DNA of 28,125 nt. Origin: Guillardia theta CCMP2712. Its lineage: Eukaryota > Cryptophyceae > Pyrenomonadales > Geminigeraceae. The translations under genes were made by a program, and so were the position numbers. Below are positions 10,088 through 18,942 of this stretch, piece by piece. The notes beneath the pieces are model-generated. The model ran no database searches and had not been told where the DNA came from. It worked only from the letters and a program-made list of their open reading frames with translations. The stretch is from positions 1,005,299 through 1,033,423 of the forward strand of contig NW_005434664.1 of the NCBI RefSeq assembly GCF_000315625.1, written 5' to 3'. The first letter of the stretch is position 1; every line of letters begins with the position of its first letter.

Positions 10088-12644
10088 GTGGTGGCGGTGG
10101 TGGTGGTGGTGGTGGTGTCAAACTTTTGAAGATCTTGCAGATCATTCCAAGTCTTCCTCAGAGCAACAAGTACGACTTGAGCGTCAATCAAGAAGAAGGT
10201 AGTTGGTTCGCTTTGTGGAGATAATGTGCAAAAATTGAGGATGAAAAGGAGGAGGAAGCCGACGATGGTGATGAAAATTGAGATCAGAAGAAGAGGAGAG
10301 GCATGGGCAAGAGGAGCAGGAGGAGCAGGATGTGAGTGGGTAGTGATGTTGTTTGTGCTCAGCAGGAGCTCAGCTGCTGAACGAGAAGAAGGACAACAGG
10401 AGCGTGAGGGAGGTGTTGCTGGGCTTCATCAAAGAGTTCGAGAAGAAGGTGCTCCCTTCATCTTTGCTTCCTGCTCCTGATGTTTCCAGTTGATGGTGGA
10501 TGGAGTTGCCGCTGAGTGGATGTGCCAATGGCACGAGGGAGGACGAACGAGCGCCGGAGGAGGAGAAGTCTTGTCGCCATGCCAGAGAGCGATCGCTGTC
10601 TTCCTCGACCATCAGCTCGTTGAAGAGTCTGAACGTAACATGTCGCATGTGTGTCACTTGGAACCTCTCACCCTCGGGTAGATCATGCAAAGTTCAAGTT
10701 CGACAACGAGGACGCAGTCACGTTGTCGACGATCCACCAGAGTGAGAGGCCATGGGAGTGATGTCTGTTGATCGTCTGTGTCCCCCCTCTTCCTTCCTCC
10801 TCATCTTGCCTTGCCTTGCCTTGCCTTGCCTTGCCTTGCCTTGCCTTGCCTTGCCTTGCCTTGCCTTGCCTTGCCTTGTCTTGCCTTGTCTTGCCTTGTC
10901 TTGTCTTGTCTTGTCTTGTCTTGTCTTGTCTTGCCTTGTCTTGTCTTGCCTTGCCTTGCCTTGCCATGCCATGCCTTGCCTTGATAGTTTGCAAGGCAAA
11001 GGATTGGAATGGGATGTTGTACATCTCGTCCGGTTCAATGCAGGAGAGATTCCTCTTGCAAACAACATCAACACAGTGAGACTTGCTGCTCCTTCCTCCT
11101 CCCCTCTCTCCCTTGCGCTTCTCCTCCTCCTCCTCTTCCCTCTCCCCCTTCTCTGCTTCCTCCTCTTCCTCTCTCCCTTGCGCTTCTCCTCCTCCTCCTC
11201 CCCTCTCTCCCTTGCGCTTCTCCTCCTCTTCCTCTCTCCCCTCTCTCCCTTGCCCTCCTCCTCTTCCTCCTCTTCCCTCTCCCCCTTCTCTGCTTCCTCC
11301 TCTTCCTCATCCTTACACTCTCCTGCTCCTCCTAACCGCTCCTGACGCTCCATCCTAAGGTGCTGAGGGAAGATGAGCTCGAGGATGAGCGGAGGCTGTG
11401 CTACGTTGCGATGACGAGAGCTCGTCGGCTCCTGCACATGAGCTTCATCATGACATCGCACAATCATGTCGGACATGCCGCTCTCTCCATGTGTTGTTGA
11501 CTTGACTGATAGATGCTCGAACCCTCTCCCTTCCTGTCGGAGATCCCGTCGCACCTCTTGCAACGATCGAGCTTCATGGAGTCCGGCCGAAGTGCTGAGG
11601 GGCGGGAGGGAGAGCAGGAGCAGGAGCAGGAGCAGGAGGGAGAAGAAGCAATACAGAGCGACTCATTCTTCTCTTGCGGATTCTTGCAGCGATTTGAGAT
11701 GCAGGAGAGGAGAACGGTGAAGATTTTGACAACGACTCTGCCTCCACCTGAGTTGAACAAAACTTTACAGGTTGCGGCCATCTTTCATCGATGGGCTAGG
11801 ACTGAGATGTACAAAGAGCCGAACAAACTTGTTTTCAAGGCGATCATGGTTGTACTGCTTGCATGCAATGACGATGTACATCATTGTGCAGATCAAGTGC
11901 ATCGTGCAAGACAAACTTGCTGCCAAGGACTGCAAGACGAAGAGTGTATATTCAAAACTTCTCGCCATGCTGAGAGCTCCGGAGGAGGCGACGGTTGAGA
12001 ATTTCTGCGCTTCTGCAATCAACTATGCGAAAGAGGTTGGAAACATCTTACGTTATGATGATGATCATGATTACGATGACGATGAAAATGATGGCGCAGG
12101 TGGTGAAATTTGAACAAGCTCCTCTTACAGTGCGTGAGGAGCACAAAGCAAAGCGAGCAAGGTAATAGGAGAGGCAGCGAGAGGGTGAGGGTGAGGGTGA
12201 GAGGAGGAGCAGGAGGAGGAAGAGGAGGAAGAGGCAGGAGGAGGAAGAAGAGGCAGGAAGAGGAGGAAGAGGCAGGGAGGCAGGGATCTGAATTTGATCT
12301 CGTCAGACACTTCTCGGAACAATACGGCAGGTCCGGGATGGAACATAAAGAGCCGACAGCGAAACAGGTCAACACATCTCCAGGATGTTATGTTCTAATC
12401 TCTTCCATCATGACAGCTTGCTTTCTTAAAGTCACTTGGATGTGCCGTCGTGCCAAAGAACATGCTAGAGGTTGATAACCTTCCTTTCTCTGCCACTACT
12501 CCGCTCCTCTTTTTTCAATCTTCTCCTTCCTCCTCCTCCTCCTCCTCCTACTCCTCCTCCTCCTCCTATCATTTCCTCCACACTTCATTTTGCTCATATT
12601 CGTGTCAGGCGAGTTTACTGATTGAGAGGTACAAGTCATACTGA
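6329..12644 (+). CDS. SRS2/UvrD-type superfamily 1 DNA helicase, at least 39 exons
   Basis: A 3'-to-5' DNA helicase of the UvrD/SRS2 family, closest in motif spelling to the plant SRS2-like group. Family members strip recombinase from DNA and limit homologous recombination in the nucleus. The exon chain, about 944 residues in continuous phase, spells the family motifs in order: Q-motif LNSEQKEAAL, Walker A AGSGKT (7009-7026), TFSTAAAKEL, FTFHAFALQ, LDFSSLI, Walker B VLVDEFQDT (8314-8380), VGDDDQTIY, LTTNYRSS, VAILYRTQ, FNVHGVSFWRRK, TIHQSKGLEWD (from 10729), and VAMTRARR (about 11408). The C-terminal segment TAKQLAFLKSLGC to the stop at 12642-12644 fits the plant-type tail. Exons run 27-204 bp and most introns 41-58 bp; others are enlarged by repeats. 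One intron has no GT donor (8807). The true start is unresolved; the first exon I can phase is 6329-6422. All key ATPase residues are present, so it is likely active. Confidence 0.9.
8807..8854 (+). other. Non-canonical GA-AG (or GC-AG) helicase intron
   Basis: The exon ending TGCATTGTCGACGC...CGATCAG must join TGATACAACACAAC to keep the conserved NYRSS...VIQHNQNR stretch. The intron so defined starts GAAAATCTG and ends TTTGCAG. No GT lies at the junction, and sliding the junction does not create one. A GC donor 12 bp downstream (TCTG|GCGAGG) would add four residues and also keep frame. A sequencing error GT to GA is possible. Confidence 0.55.
9771..9925 (+). repeat. Perfect (TCCTC)n pentanucleotide array
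   Basis: About 31 uninterrupted copies of TCCTC inside the helicase intron between the exons ending at 9722 and starting at 9962. The array is pure pyrimidine on the sense strand just upstream of the acceptor, so it acts as an oversized polypyrimidine tract. Its complement (GGAGA)n recurs at about 16069-16110. Confidence 0.95.
10050..10120 (+). repeat. (GAT)n followed by (GGT)n in a helicase intron
   Basis: About twelve GAT units run into GGT units. They occupy most of the intron between the exons ending at 10048 and starting at 10132. The run begins at the donor itself (ACG|GTGATGATG). Confidence 0.85.
10803..10985 (+). repeat. (TTGCC)n/(TTGTC)n pentanucleotide array
   Basis: About 36 pentamers fill the intron between the helicase exons that encode TIHQ and SKGLEWD. 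The 5' part is pure TTGCC; the central and 3' part alternates TTGCC with TTGTC, showing C-to-T variants spread by local copying. The intron (10742-10995) is about five times the usual length. Confidence 0.9.
11095..11335 (+). repeat. Pyrimidine minisatellite in a helicase intron
   Basis: A CT-rich intron (11076-11359) with a recurring block CTCTCCCTTGCGCTTCTCC seen at least three times, plus a second recurring block CCCTTCTCTGCTTCCTCC seen twice. This is a compound minisatellite. Long open frames on either strand here are artefacts of composition. Confidence 0.8.
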
Positions 12645-12722
12645 TTGGGGAAACGATGGCGATTGATTGAAACTAACTTCTTCTCTAAAAACCTTCTTGT
12701 GTCTCAACCCACATGTCTGCAT

Positions 12723-12724
<2 letters not shown>

Positions 12725-12759
<35 letters not shown>

Positions 12760-12760
12760 A
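12725..12760. repeat. (TCA)n microsatellite
   Basis: About twelve TCA/ATC units in the short gap between the helicase stop and the end of the convergent minus-strand gene. Confidence 0.85.
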
Positions 12761-12903
12761 GTTCTCGTTCTCGTTCTTGTTCTTGTTCGTCATATTCAAA
12801 TCTCTCCCAATGGTGGAACATCCTGGGGAATCTTCTCATTGGCTAGTCGAGCAAAACGATTGAGAAGAAGCTTCAGGTCAGCCCATCTGAACATCATCGT
12901 CAA

Positions 12904-15523
12904 TCAACAAATAAAGCTGCAAGCTTGCTGACCCCCCCACCCCTCCTTCTCCTTCCTCCTCCTCCTTCTCCTCCTCCTCCTCCTGCTTCCCCAACCCCCT
13001 CCTTCTTCTAGCACCCTCTCCCCGTCTTCCCCTCCTCCTTTACCCTCCTCCCCCTCCTCCTCCTCCTCCTCCTCCTCGTCTGCTGCTTCCTCCTCCTCCT
13101 CCTCCTCCTCCTCGTCCTCCTCCTCCTCCTCCTCCTCCTCCTCCTCCGTCTCGTCGCTTCTCTTCCTGTTCTCGTAACTTACAGCTGCAGAGCTCCAGCC
13201 TTGTCCTTGTAGATGGCGGCAGCCTTGAGCTTCAGGACCTTTTCCTTTGTCTCCTTGAAGATGCCCTGCAATGCGCGTGAGGGAAGGTGAGGAGCAGCAG
13301 GAGTGAGAGAGGAGAAGAGGGAGAGGAGGAGCGGGGAGTTGAGGAGGAAGCGAGGAAGGAGAGAAAACAGGGAGGGAAGGGGATGGAGAGCGTTGGGAGG
13401 GGAAGCAGAGGCAAGAGAGGGCGGTTGAGGACGAGCCAAGGAGCACCAAGAAACAAGAGAAGCAACTTCAAGTAGTAAGGGAAAGATTGAGGACTAGGGT
13501 CAGGAGGAAGCGAAGGAAGGAAGGAAATGGAGGAGGAAAAGGAGGAAGTGGAAGGAGAGAAACGATCTACCTCGAGCGCTTCGGCGTACTGCTTGTCTCC
13601 TTGCTGTGCTGCATCAGGTCCAATTGTAGAGACCCAGAAGTACTGCAACAGATAGAAAAGAAGTAGAGCGAGGAAGAGGACAAGGAGGAGGAGGAGGAGG
13701 AGGAGGGCGAGGAGGGCGAGGGGAGATGAGCAGGAGAAAGAAGAAGAAAACAGAGCAGGTTAGTCGACTCAAACAGGCATGAAAGGGAAAAGAACAGGTG
13801 AAACGAGAACAGTTCGATCAGGGAGATACGAGTTGAACGAAAGATCGAAAGGAACAAGAAAAAGAGGATGGTCAAAGGAGGCTAGGTAGAAAAGGAGGCG
13901 AGAGGAGGGGCACAGCGGGAGAAAGAAGGAAAGAGGAAGGAGGGGGGGTGGGGGGGGGGTTTCAGGAGTAGCAGGAGCAGGAGCTAGAGCAGGGTCACCA
14001 GAGGCTGGAAGATAAGCTGATCCAAAGGTCCTCCATCGTCACTAAGCTTCGTCACCTCGTCCCTGGAACGGAATCAGACAGGAGGAAGGAGGAAGGAGGA
14101 GGGGGGAGGAGGCAGGAGACAGGAGACAGGAGGCAGGAGGCAGGAGGCAGGAGGCAGGAGGCAGGAGACAGGAGGCAGGAGGCAGGAGGCAGGAGGGGAG
14201 GAGGAAGGAGGGGAGTGCTTTAACCAGTCCTGGTTGTTGATGGCATCGAGAAGCTTCTTCTTGAAGAGGATGAGACCGTCGTCGTAGATGGACGCGAACT
14301 GAATGACCCAGCCCCCCCAGCATGTCAGCGATAGGAGAGCAGGAAAGCACGAGGTGGAGAGCACAATGAGAGTAGGAGAGAGAGCTGTTCCAAGAGAGGA
14401 AGAGGTACCAGGGGCCAAGAGGGCAGAGGAAAGAGGAAAGTGAAGAGCAGAGCGGAAGGGTTAAAGGGACAGGAGAGGGGAGGGAGGAAACAGGAGGAGG
14501 GAGGGAGTACAGGGGAGGAGGGAGAGAAAGAGGATAGACCTGATAGAAAGCAAGAATCCTGAGGCGAGGATAAGAAAGGAAGACAATGAGGAGGATGCTG
14601 GCAATTGTGAATCCGATCCCGATACCAAGGGATTGCAGAAAGCCTCTGCAAGGAAAGATTCAGTGACCAAGGCACCTCCCCACATGATAGTGGATGATGA
14701 TTCCCTGAACACGATTATGTTCATGTTCTTAACGTGATCGTTTTCCAACAATAATGATCAGATCATGATGGTATGTCAGAGATAAGCAGACATGTGAGCG
14801 TTGCAATTCGATCTAATCAGTGGACGTACAACACAAACCCAAATACGGCGAGAATCAATACATCCACGACAAGAAGAAAGATGATAGTAACAGCCATTCA
14901 CAAGAACCTTCTTGGTTTTATTTCCATGTCCGTCTTCTGCCTCATCTCGTCAGTCATTCAGGACACCGAAACCGGTTGTACCTTGGGTATCGTGCCGAAA
15001 ACATCAGTGATGGGCTTCTCCTGCCCAGCAACACACGAGCATCAGAAGGGTCAGCGATCGCACCTCATCGTCCTCACCTTCTGTACTGGAGACTGAGAGG
15101 CGGGAGGAGGACTCTTGACGTCAACGTCAGTCTCAGCATGTAAGAAAGGTCAGGCATGCTACTTGAACGTCTTTCTTCATGAGGTTTTGCCTCTCTCCTA
15201 TCAGGGAGTTCTGGGCGATCAAGAGTCAGCGCAGCCACTGCCACCTCCTCCACTAGTCATGTGTCGATTCTCCTCCTCACCTTCTCCTTCTCCAGCTGCT
15301 CCAACTTGGCCTTCAGCTTCGCTACCTCGTCCTGATTCCCTCCCTCTGACATCAGAAGCAGGGAAACCTTCCTCCTCGGTCCAGTCAAGCTGCAGGAGCG
15401 CAGCAAGGGTCGGCAACGGGAGGACGACAGCATGATTTCTCCACATCCTCCTCCTGCTCCTCCTACAAATCCTTGCGCTGTCGCCACCAGCCCGGCCATG
15501 ATTGCGATCCTTACTGTCAGCAT
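12904..15523 (-). CDS. Plastid-targeted single-pass membrane protein, unknown function
   Basis: Ten exons in consistent phase encode about 258 residues: 15523-15281, 15131-15078, 15020-14982, 14936-14908, 14645-14540, 14298-14225, 14062-13999, 13642-13571, 13265-13183, 12916-12904. The start ATG at 15523 gives a signal peptide (MLTVRIAIMAGLVATAQ) directly followed by GFVGG and a basic, Ser-rich, acid-poor stretch. This is the bipartite address with a key Phe known for nucleus-encoded plastid proteins of cryptophytes and diatoms. Next come a predicted coiled coil (EVAKLKAKLEQLEKEK), a Pro/Ser linker, one strong membrane span (SLGIGIGFTIASILLIVFLS), and a soluble C-terminal part with FASIYDDGLILFKKK and YFWVSTIGPDAAQQGDKQY. 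The likely place is a plastid membrane. I do not recognise the family. Most introns carry GGA/CCT or GGAGGCA repeats. It ends tail to tail with the helicase, and GC island B lies at its 5' side. Confidence 0.75.
12940..13160. repeat. (CCT)n trinucleotide tract in last intron
   Basis: Long CCT/TCC tract interrupted by short CTGCTT and TCGTC spacers, within the 13182-12917 intron of the plastid-targeted gene. The sense strand of that gene is therefore purine-rich here, unlike the other introns of this gene. Confidence 0.85.
14100..14200. repeat. (GGAGGCA)n heptanucleotide array
   Basis: About twelve copies of a 7-bp unit, GGAGGCA with GGAGACA variants, in the intron between exons 14298-14225 and 14062-13999 of the plastid-targeted gene. 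Confidence 0.85.
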
Positions 15524-15572
15524 TTTCGGCCTCGTATGCGACCACATCCCACCACTGACCCATGAGGCGCTC

Positions 15573-15664
15573 GCCGCTCCTGTCGCCGCTCCAGTCATCA
15601 GTCGCCGCTCCCTGCGCCCGGCCGCTCCAGAGTCGCAGCTCCAGTCCAGGTATATTACTCACCG
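15573..15664 (-). other. Candidate 5'-leader intron of plastid-targeted gene
   Basis: On the minus strand a CCCG|GTGAGT donor lies at about 15664, exactly at the edge of GC island B, and a CATGGGTCAG acceptor lies at about 15573, some 50 bp before the ATG. The interval of about 92 bp would place the untranslated first exon inside the island. Confidence 0.4.
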
Positions 15665-15950
15665 GGTGAGCGGCGGCAGCAGCCGCTGGCCCGGCCATCA
15701 GACATCATGGTGGCGACCGTCCGTCCGAGCCCGGCCGGGCCCGGGGCGCCGCACCCGCTAACCGTGACCGTACCGTACGGTGAACTTCGGAACCCGGACC
15801 GCCGGGCCGTGAAGAGCCCGGCGCCGCCGACTGCCAACCATAGCCAGTGACCGGCCGCTGCCGCCCCCGGGGGCGGCGGCGCGCCCGGCGGCCCCGGGCC
15901 AGTCAACCCTCAGTTGATCATCGGATCACGGCACAGCCGGCACGGTAGTG
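15600..15950. promoter_or_regulatory. GC island B, promoter side of plastid-targeted gene
   Basis: CpG-rich block with GGCCGGGCCCGGGGCGCCG-type words and one CCGTACGG palindrome at 15773-15780, followed by TGA to give GGTGA. It lies immediately 5' of the minus-strand plastid-targeted gene. Frames open across it lack any family signal and are composition artefacts. Confidence 0.6.
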
Positions 15951-16068
15951 ACTCATCAAGGGTCAGCTGAGCAAAGACCTCCACATGTGTGGGAATTGCT
16001 CATCGACATCGCCCTAACGAGTTGACCCTGATCTGCACTCAGAAGCAGACTCTCGGAGGAACTGGAGG

Positions 16069-16111
16069 GAGAGGAGAGGAGAGGAGAGGAGAGGAGAGGA
16101 GAGGAGAGGAG
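16069..16111. repeat. (GGAGA)n pentanucleotide array
   Basis: About eight copies of GGAGA, the complement of the TCTCC unit that fills a helicase intron near 9771-9925. It lies in the gap downstream of the CHAT-armadillo gene. I see no gene between about 15950 and 16356. Confidence 0.85.
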
Positions 16112-16356
16112 CGGCTGTAGAGGGCTGGTATGGGCGACTTTCAGGGTAGTCACATCACCATCGGGGGGCCATAGATTGCATGTCGTATGATTAGACAGGT
16201 TCGATTTTCCCGAGATCTTTAACAGAAACGTGTTGCCAACCCTAAAAGAAACTTGATGCCAACCCCTTGAATCTCAGCATTATCCAGGTACTTGTCCATA
16301 GCCGAACAAACACAAGTTCTTGCTCCAAGTTTCAGCAACCGGACCTGCTTCACGTA

Positions 16357-18942
16357 TCACTCAAAAGCAACAAAACGGGCTCGACCAACCTTGTTATCGT
16401 CTATGTTTGCCATTTGAAACAGCGTCCTGCACGCCTCCTCCTGTACGGTCTCGCTCGTAGGATGCCTTTTCATGGCCCCCATGATAGCCTCCATGCCCCC
16501 TAGCTCCCCCAGCTTGATCGCGTTGTCGGGGTCAGCTGCCAGGTTCGAGAATGCCCAGCACGCCTCCTCCTGTATAGCCTGGCTCGTAGGATGCGTTTTC
16601 ATTGCCCCAATGATAGCCTCCATGCCCCCTAGCTCCCCCAGCTTGATCGCGTTGTCGTCATTTACAGTCAGGTTTGCGAGTGCCCTGCACGCAAACTTCT
16701 GTATAGCTTCGCTCGTAGGATGCGTCTCCATCGCCCCCATGATGGACTCCATGCCCCCTAGCTCCCCCAGCTTGATCGCGTTGTCTGCGCTGGTAGCAAG
16801 GTTTGCGAGTGCCCTGCATGCCCCCTCCTGTATTGCCTCGCTCGATGAATGCGAATCCATCGCCCCCATGATAGCCTCCATGCCCCCTAGCTCCCCCAGC
16901 TTGATCACGTTGGAGCCAATTACAACCATATTTCCAAGTGCCCCGCATGCAAACTTCTGTATAGCCTCGCTCGTAGGATGCGTCTCCATCGCCCCAATGA
17001 TAGCCTCCATGCCCCCTAGCTCCCCCAGCTTGATCGCGTTGTCTGCGCTGGTAGCAAGGTTTGCGAGTGCCCTGCATGCCTCCTCCTGTATAGCCTGGCT
17101 CGATGACTGCGTTTTCATAGCCCCCATGATAGACTCCATGCCCCCTAGCTCCCCCAGATCGATTGCGTTGGAGCCAACTACAGCCAGGCTTGCGAGTGCC
17201 CCGCACGCAAACTTCTGTATAGCCTCGCTCGTAGGATGTGTTTTCATCGCCCCCATGATAGCCTCCATGCCCCCTAGCTCCCCCAGCTTGATCACGTTGG
17301 AGCCAATTACAGCCAGGCTTGCGAGTGCCCTGCACGCAAACTTCTGTATTGCCTCGCTCGATGAATGCGAATCCATCGCCCCCATGATAGCCTCCAAGCC
17401 CCCTAGCTCCCCCAGCTTGATCGCGTTGTCTACGCTGGTAGCAAGGTTTGCGAGTGCCCTGCATGCCTCCTCCTGTATAGCCTGGCTCAATGGAAAGGTA
17501 TCCATCGCCCACATGATAGACTCCATGCCCCTTAGCTCTCCCAGATCGATTGCGTTGTCGTCAATTACAGTCAGGTTCGCAAGTGCCCTGCATGCCTCCT
17601 CCTGTATAGCCTCGCTGAACAGATGCGACTCCATCGCCCAAATGATAGCCTCCATGCCCTCTAGCAGTCCCAGCTTGATCGCGTTGTCTGCGCTGGTAGC
17701 AAGGTTTGCGAGCGCCCTGCACGCAAACTTCTGTATAGCCTCGCTCGATGAATGCGAATCCATCGCCCCCATGATGGACTCCATGCCCCCTAGCTCCCCC
17801 AGCTTGATCGCGTTGTCTGCGCTGGTAGCAAGGTTTGCGAGTGCCCTGCATGCCTCCTCCTGTATGGTCTCGCTCGTAGGATGTGTTTTCATAGCCCCCA
17901 TGATAGCCTCCATGCCCCCTAGCTCCCCCAGCTTGATCGCGTTGTCTGCGCTGGTAGCAAGGTTTGCGAGTGCCCTGCATGCCTCCTCGTGTATAGCCTC
18001 GCTCGTAGGATGTGTTTTCATAGCCCCCATGATAGCCTCCATGCCCCCTAGCTCTCCCAGCTTGATCACGTTGTTGTCCTTGGCAGCCAGGGACATGATC
18101 ATTGTGATTGTGTTCTTGACGTCGCTGATATCCTGTTTTCCTCCATCATCGTGAACTAGTGAAGATGGATAAGCCTTCAATTTCTTTGTTTTGGGTTCAG
18201 GTTCTTTGTCTGGTGGATTGTTGACGACTTTCTGCCTTCGCCATGTGACCACATGGCTTGATACTCGAGCCAGCAGGTGACCCTTTGGACATGAAGGATG
18301 AGACATTGACTGGACATTGTCAAATAGCGTATAGTTGTGGCCCATCCAGTAGTACAAGCTCCTCGAAAAGTCGATCGCGTCCTCGTCTGCCACAGCTGGC
18401 TCATGCCCAATCACGAAGTCCACATGCTTGCAAAGCTCCTTCGCTACGATCCCCGAGAAACGTAAGTTCAGCACCACCAGCCGCAGCCTCGTGCATTTCT
18501 TCACCATCGCACTCAAAGAGGTGCTCAGTTGCTCAGCAGTGATGCTCTTGCCTCCTATGGCGATGTTGCCTTCCTTAGAGCCATGGCAGGCAAGATGCAG
18601 GATGACCGGATCAGTCTCATGGACTTCGCGGATGAGGTTGGAGATGTCCTTATACAAGCTGTACTGGAAGCTAACGCTCTCAGCAAACTCAATGAAGGCT
18701 GCGTCTCCCATCTCATGAGCTCCTTTGATAAACTCATTTCTGATCAAGTCTCTCTCCTGCTCAACCTTCGAGCCACTTCGCTCCTTGGCATCAGCGAAGA
18801 ACAACACCTTGTGGGGAAAATCGCAGGAAAAGAGAGCCTCGTGTGGTCCCTCCTCTCTTGAGTTGGCCTGCTTGCGGTTGCAGCAGACGCATATCTTGCT
18901 CAACTCACTGCTCATGGCTTGCCTTGATCTCGCCTCCCTCAT
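16357..18942 (-). CDS. CHAT-fold protein with thirteen armadillo repeats, Cys lost
   Basis: One long exon of 861 residues. I chose the ATG at 18942; the frame is open to about 19068 but has no other ATG, so an upstream exon is possible. Residues about 44-215 look like a CHAT domain (caspase fold): KVLFFADAKERS, then VILHLACHGS with the catalytic-type His at about residue 120, then VVLNLRFSG, then VDFVIGHEPAVADEDAIDFSRSLYYW. In active CHAT proteases the second motif reads LNAC; here Ala-Cys is Leu-Arg (codon 18462-18460), so proteolysis is doubtful. Residues about 291-836 are thirteen 42-residue armadillo units of the form NAIKLGELGGMEAIMGAM...EEACRALANLATSAD, likely a binding or sensing superhelix. 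The units are nearly identical at DNA level, which suggests recent tandem expansion. Partner and role are unknown. A short linker rich in Lys/Pro separates the two halves. Confidence 0.85.
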   Translation of the reverse strand: MREARSRQAMSSELSKICVCCNRKQANSREEGPHEALFSCDFPHKVLFFADAKERSGSKVEQERDLIRNEFIKGAHEMGDAAFIEFAESVSFQYSLYKDISNLIREVHETDPVILHLACHGSKEGNIAIGGKSITAEQLSTSLSAMVKKCTRLRLVVLNLRFSGIVAKELCKHVDFVIGHEPAVADEDAIDFSRSLYYWMGHNYTLFDNVQSMSHPSCPKGHLLARVSSHVVTWRRQKVVNNPPDKEPEPKTKKLKAYPSSLVHDDGGKQDISDVKNTITMIMSLAAKDNNVIKLGELGGMEAIMGAMKTHPTSEAIHEEACRALANLATSADNAIKLGELGGMEAIMGAMKTHPTSETIQEEACRALANLATSADNAIKLGELGGMESIMGAMDSHSSSEAIQKFACRALANLATSADNAIKLGLLEGMEAIIWAMESHLFSEAIQEEACRALANLTVIDDNAIDLGELRGMESIMWAMDTFPLSQAIQEEACRALANLATSVDNAIKLGELGGLEAIMGAMDSHSSSEAIQKFACRALASLAVIGSNVIKLGELGGMEAIMGAMKTHPTSEAIQKFACGALASLAVVGSNAIDLGELGGMESIMGAMKTQSSSQAIQEEACRALANLATSADNAIKLGELGGMEAIIGAMETHPTSEAIQKFACGALGNMVVIGSNVIKLGELGGMEAIMGAMDSHSSSEAIQEGACRALANLATSADNAIKLGELGGMESIMGAMETHPTSEAIQKFACRALANLTVNDDNAIKLGELGGMEAIIGAMKTHPTSQAIQEEACWAFSNLAADPDNAIKLGELGGMEAIMGAMKRHPTSETVQEEACRTLFQMANIDDNKVGRARFVAFE
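16435..18072 (-). repeat. 126-bp tandem array encoding armadillo units
   Basis: Thirteen consecutive units of 126 bp (42 codons) inside the CHAT-armadillo gene. Many 20-30 bp blocks are identical between units, and unit types (EEACRALANLATSAD, KFACRALANL, ASLAVIGS) recur out of order, as expected from unequal exchange or gene conversion. Because the period is a multiple of three, it also holds long open antisense frames that are not genes. Confidence 0.95.

Noticed and set aside
9521-10191. Minus-strand frames made of repeated GEERR units
   Set aside because: Translation of the (TCCTC)n array within a helicase intron; no independent signal.
10718-11563. Long minus-strand frames rich in Lys, Arg, Glu and Gln
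   Set aside because: They run antisense through the TTGCC and CT-rich intronic arrays and the helicase exons. Their sequence is pure repeat translation.
14100-14200. Regularly spaced short repeats that could suggest a CRISPR array
   Set aside because: Units are contiguous 7-bp copies without unique spacers, in a eukaryotic intron.
14785-14900. A hydrophobic minus-strand frame that looked like a membrane span (VTIIFLLVVDVLILAVFGF)
   Set aside because: It sits in a T-rich intron of the plastid-targeted gene, preceded in frame by a stop and with no acceptor. The real span is in the exon 14645-14540.
16472-18154. A 560-residue open frame on the plus strand, and shorter ones in a third frame, opposite the CHAT-armadillo gene
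   Set aside because: They mirror the 126-bp repeat. A repeat length divisible by three without antisense stops keeps whole frames open. The minus frame spells real armadillo units and a CHAT domain.
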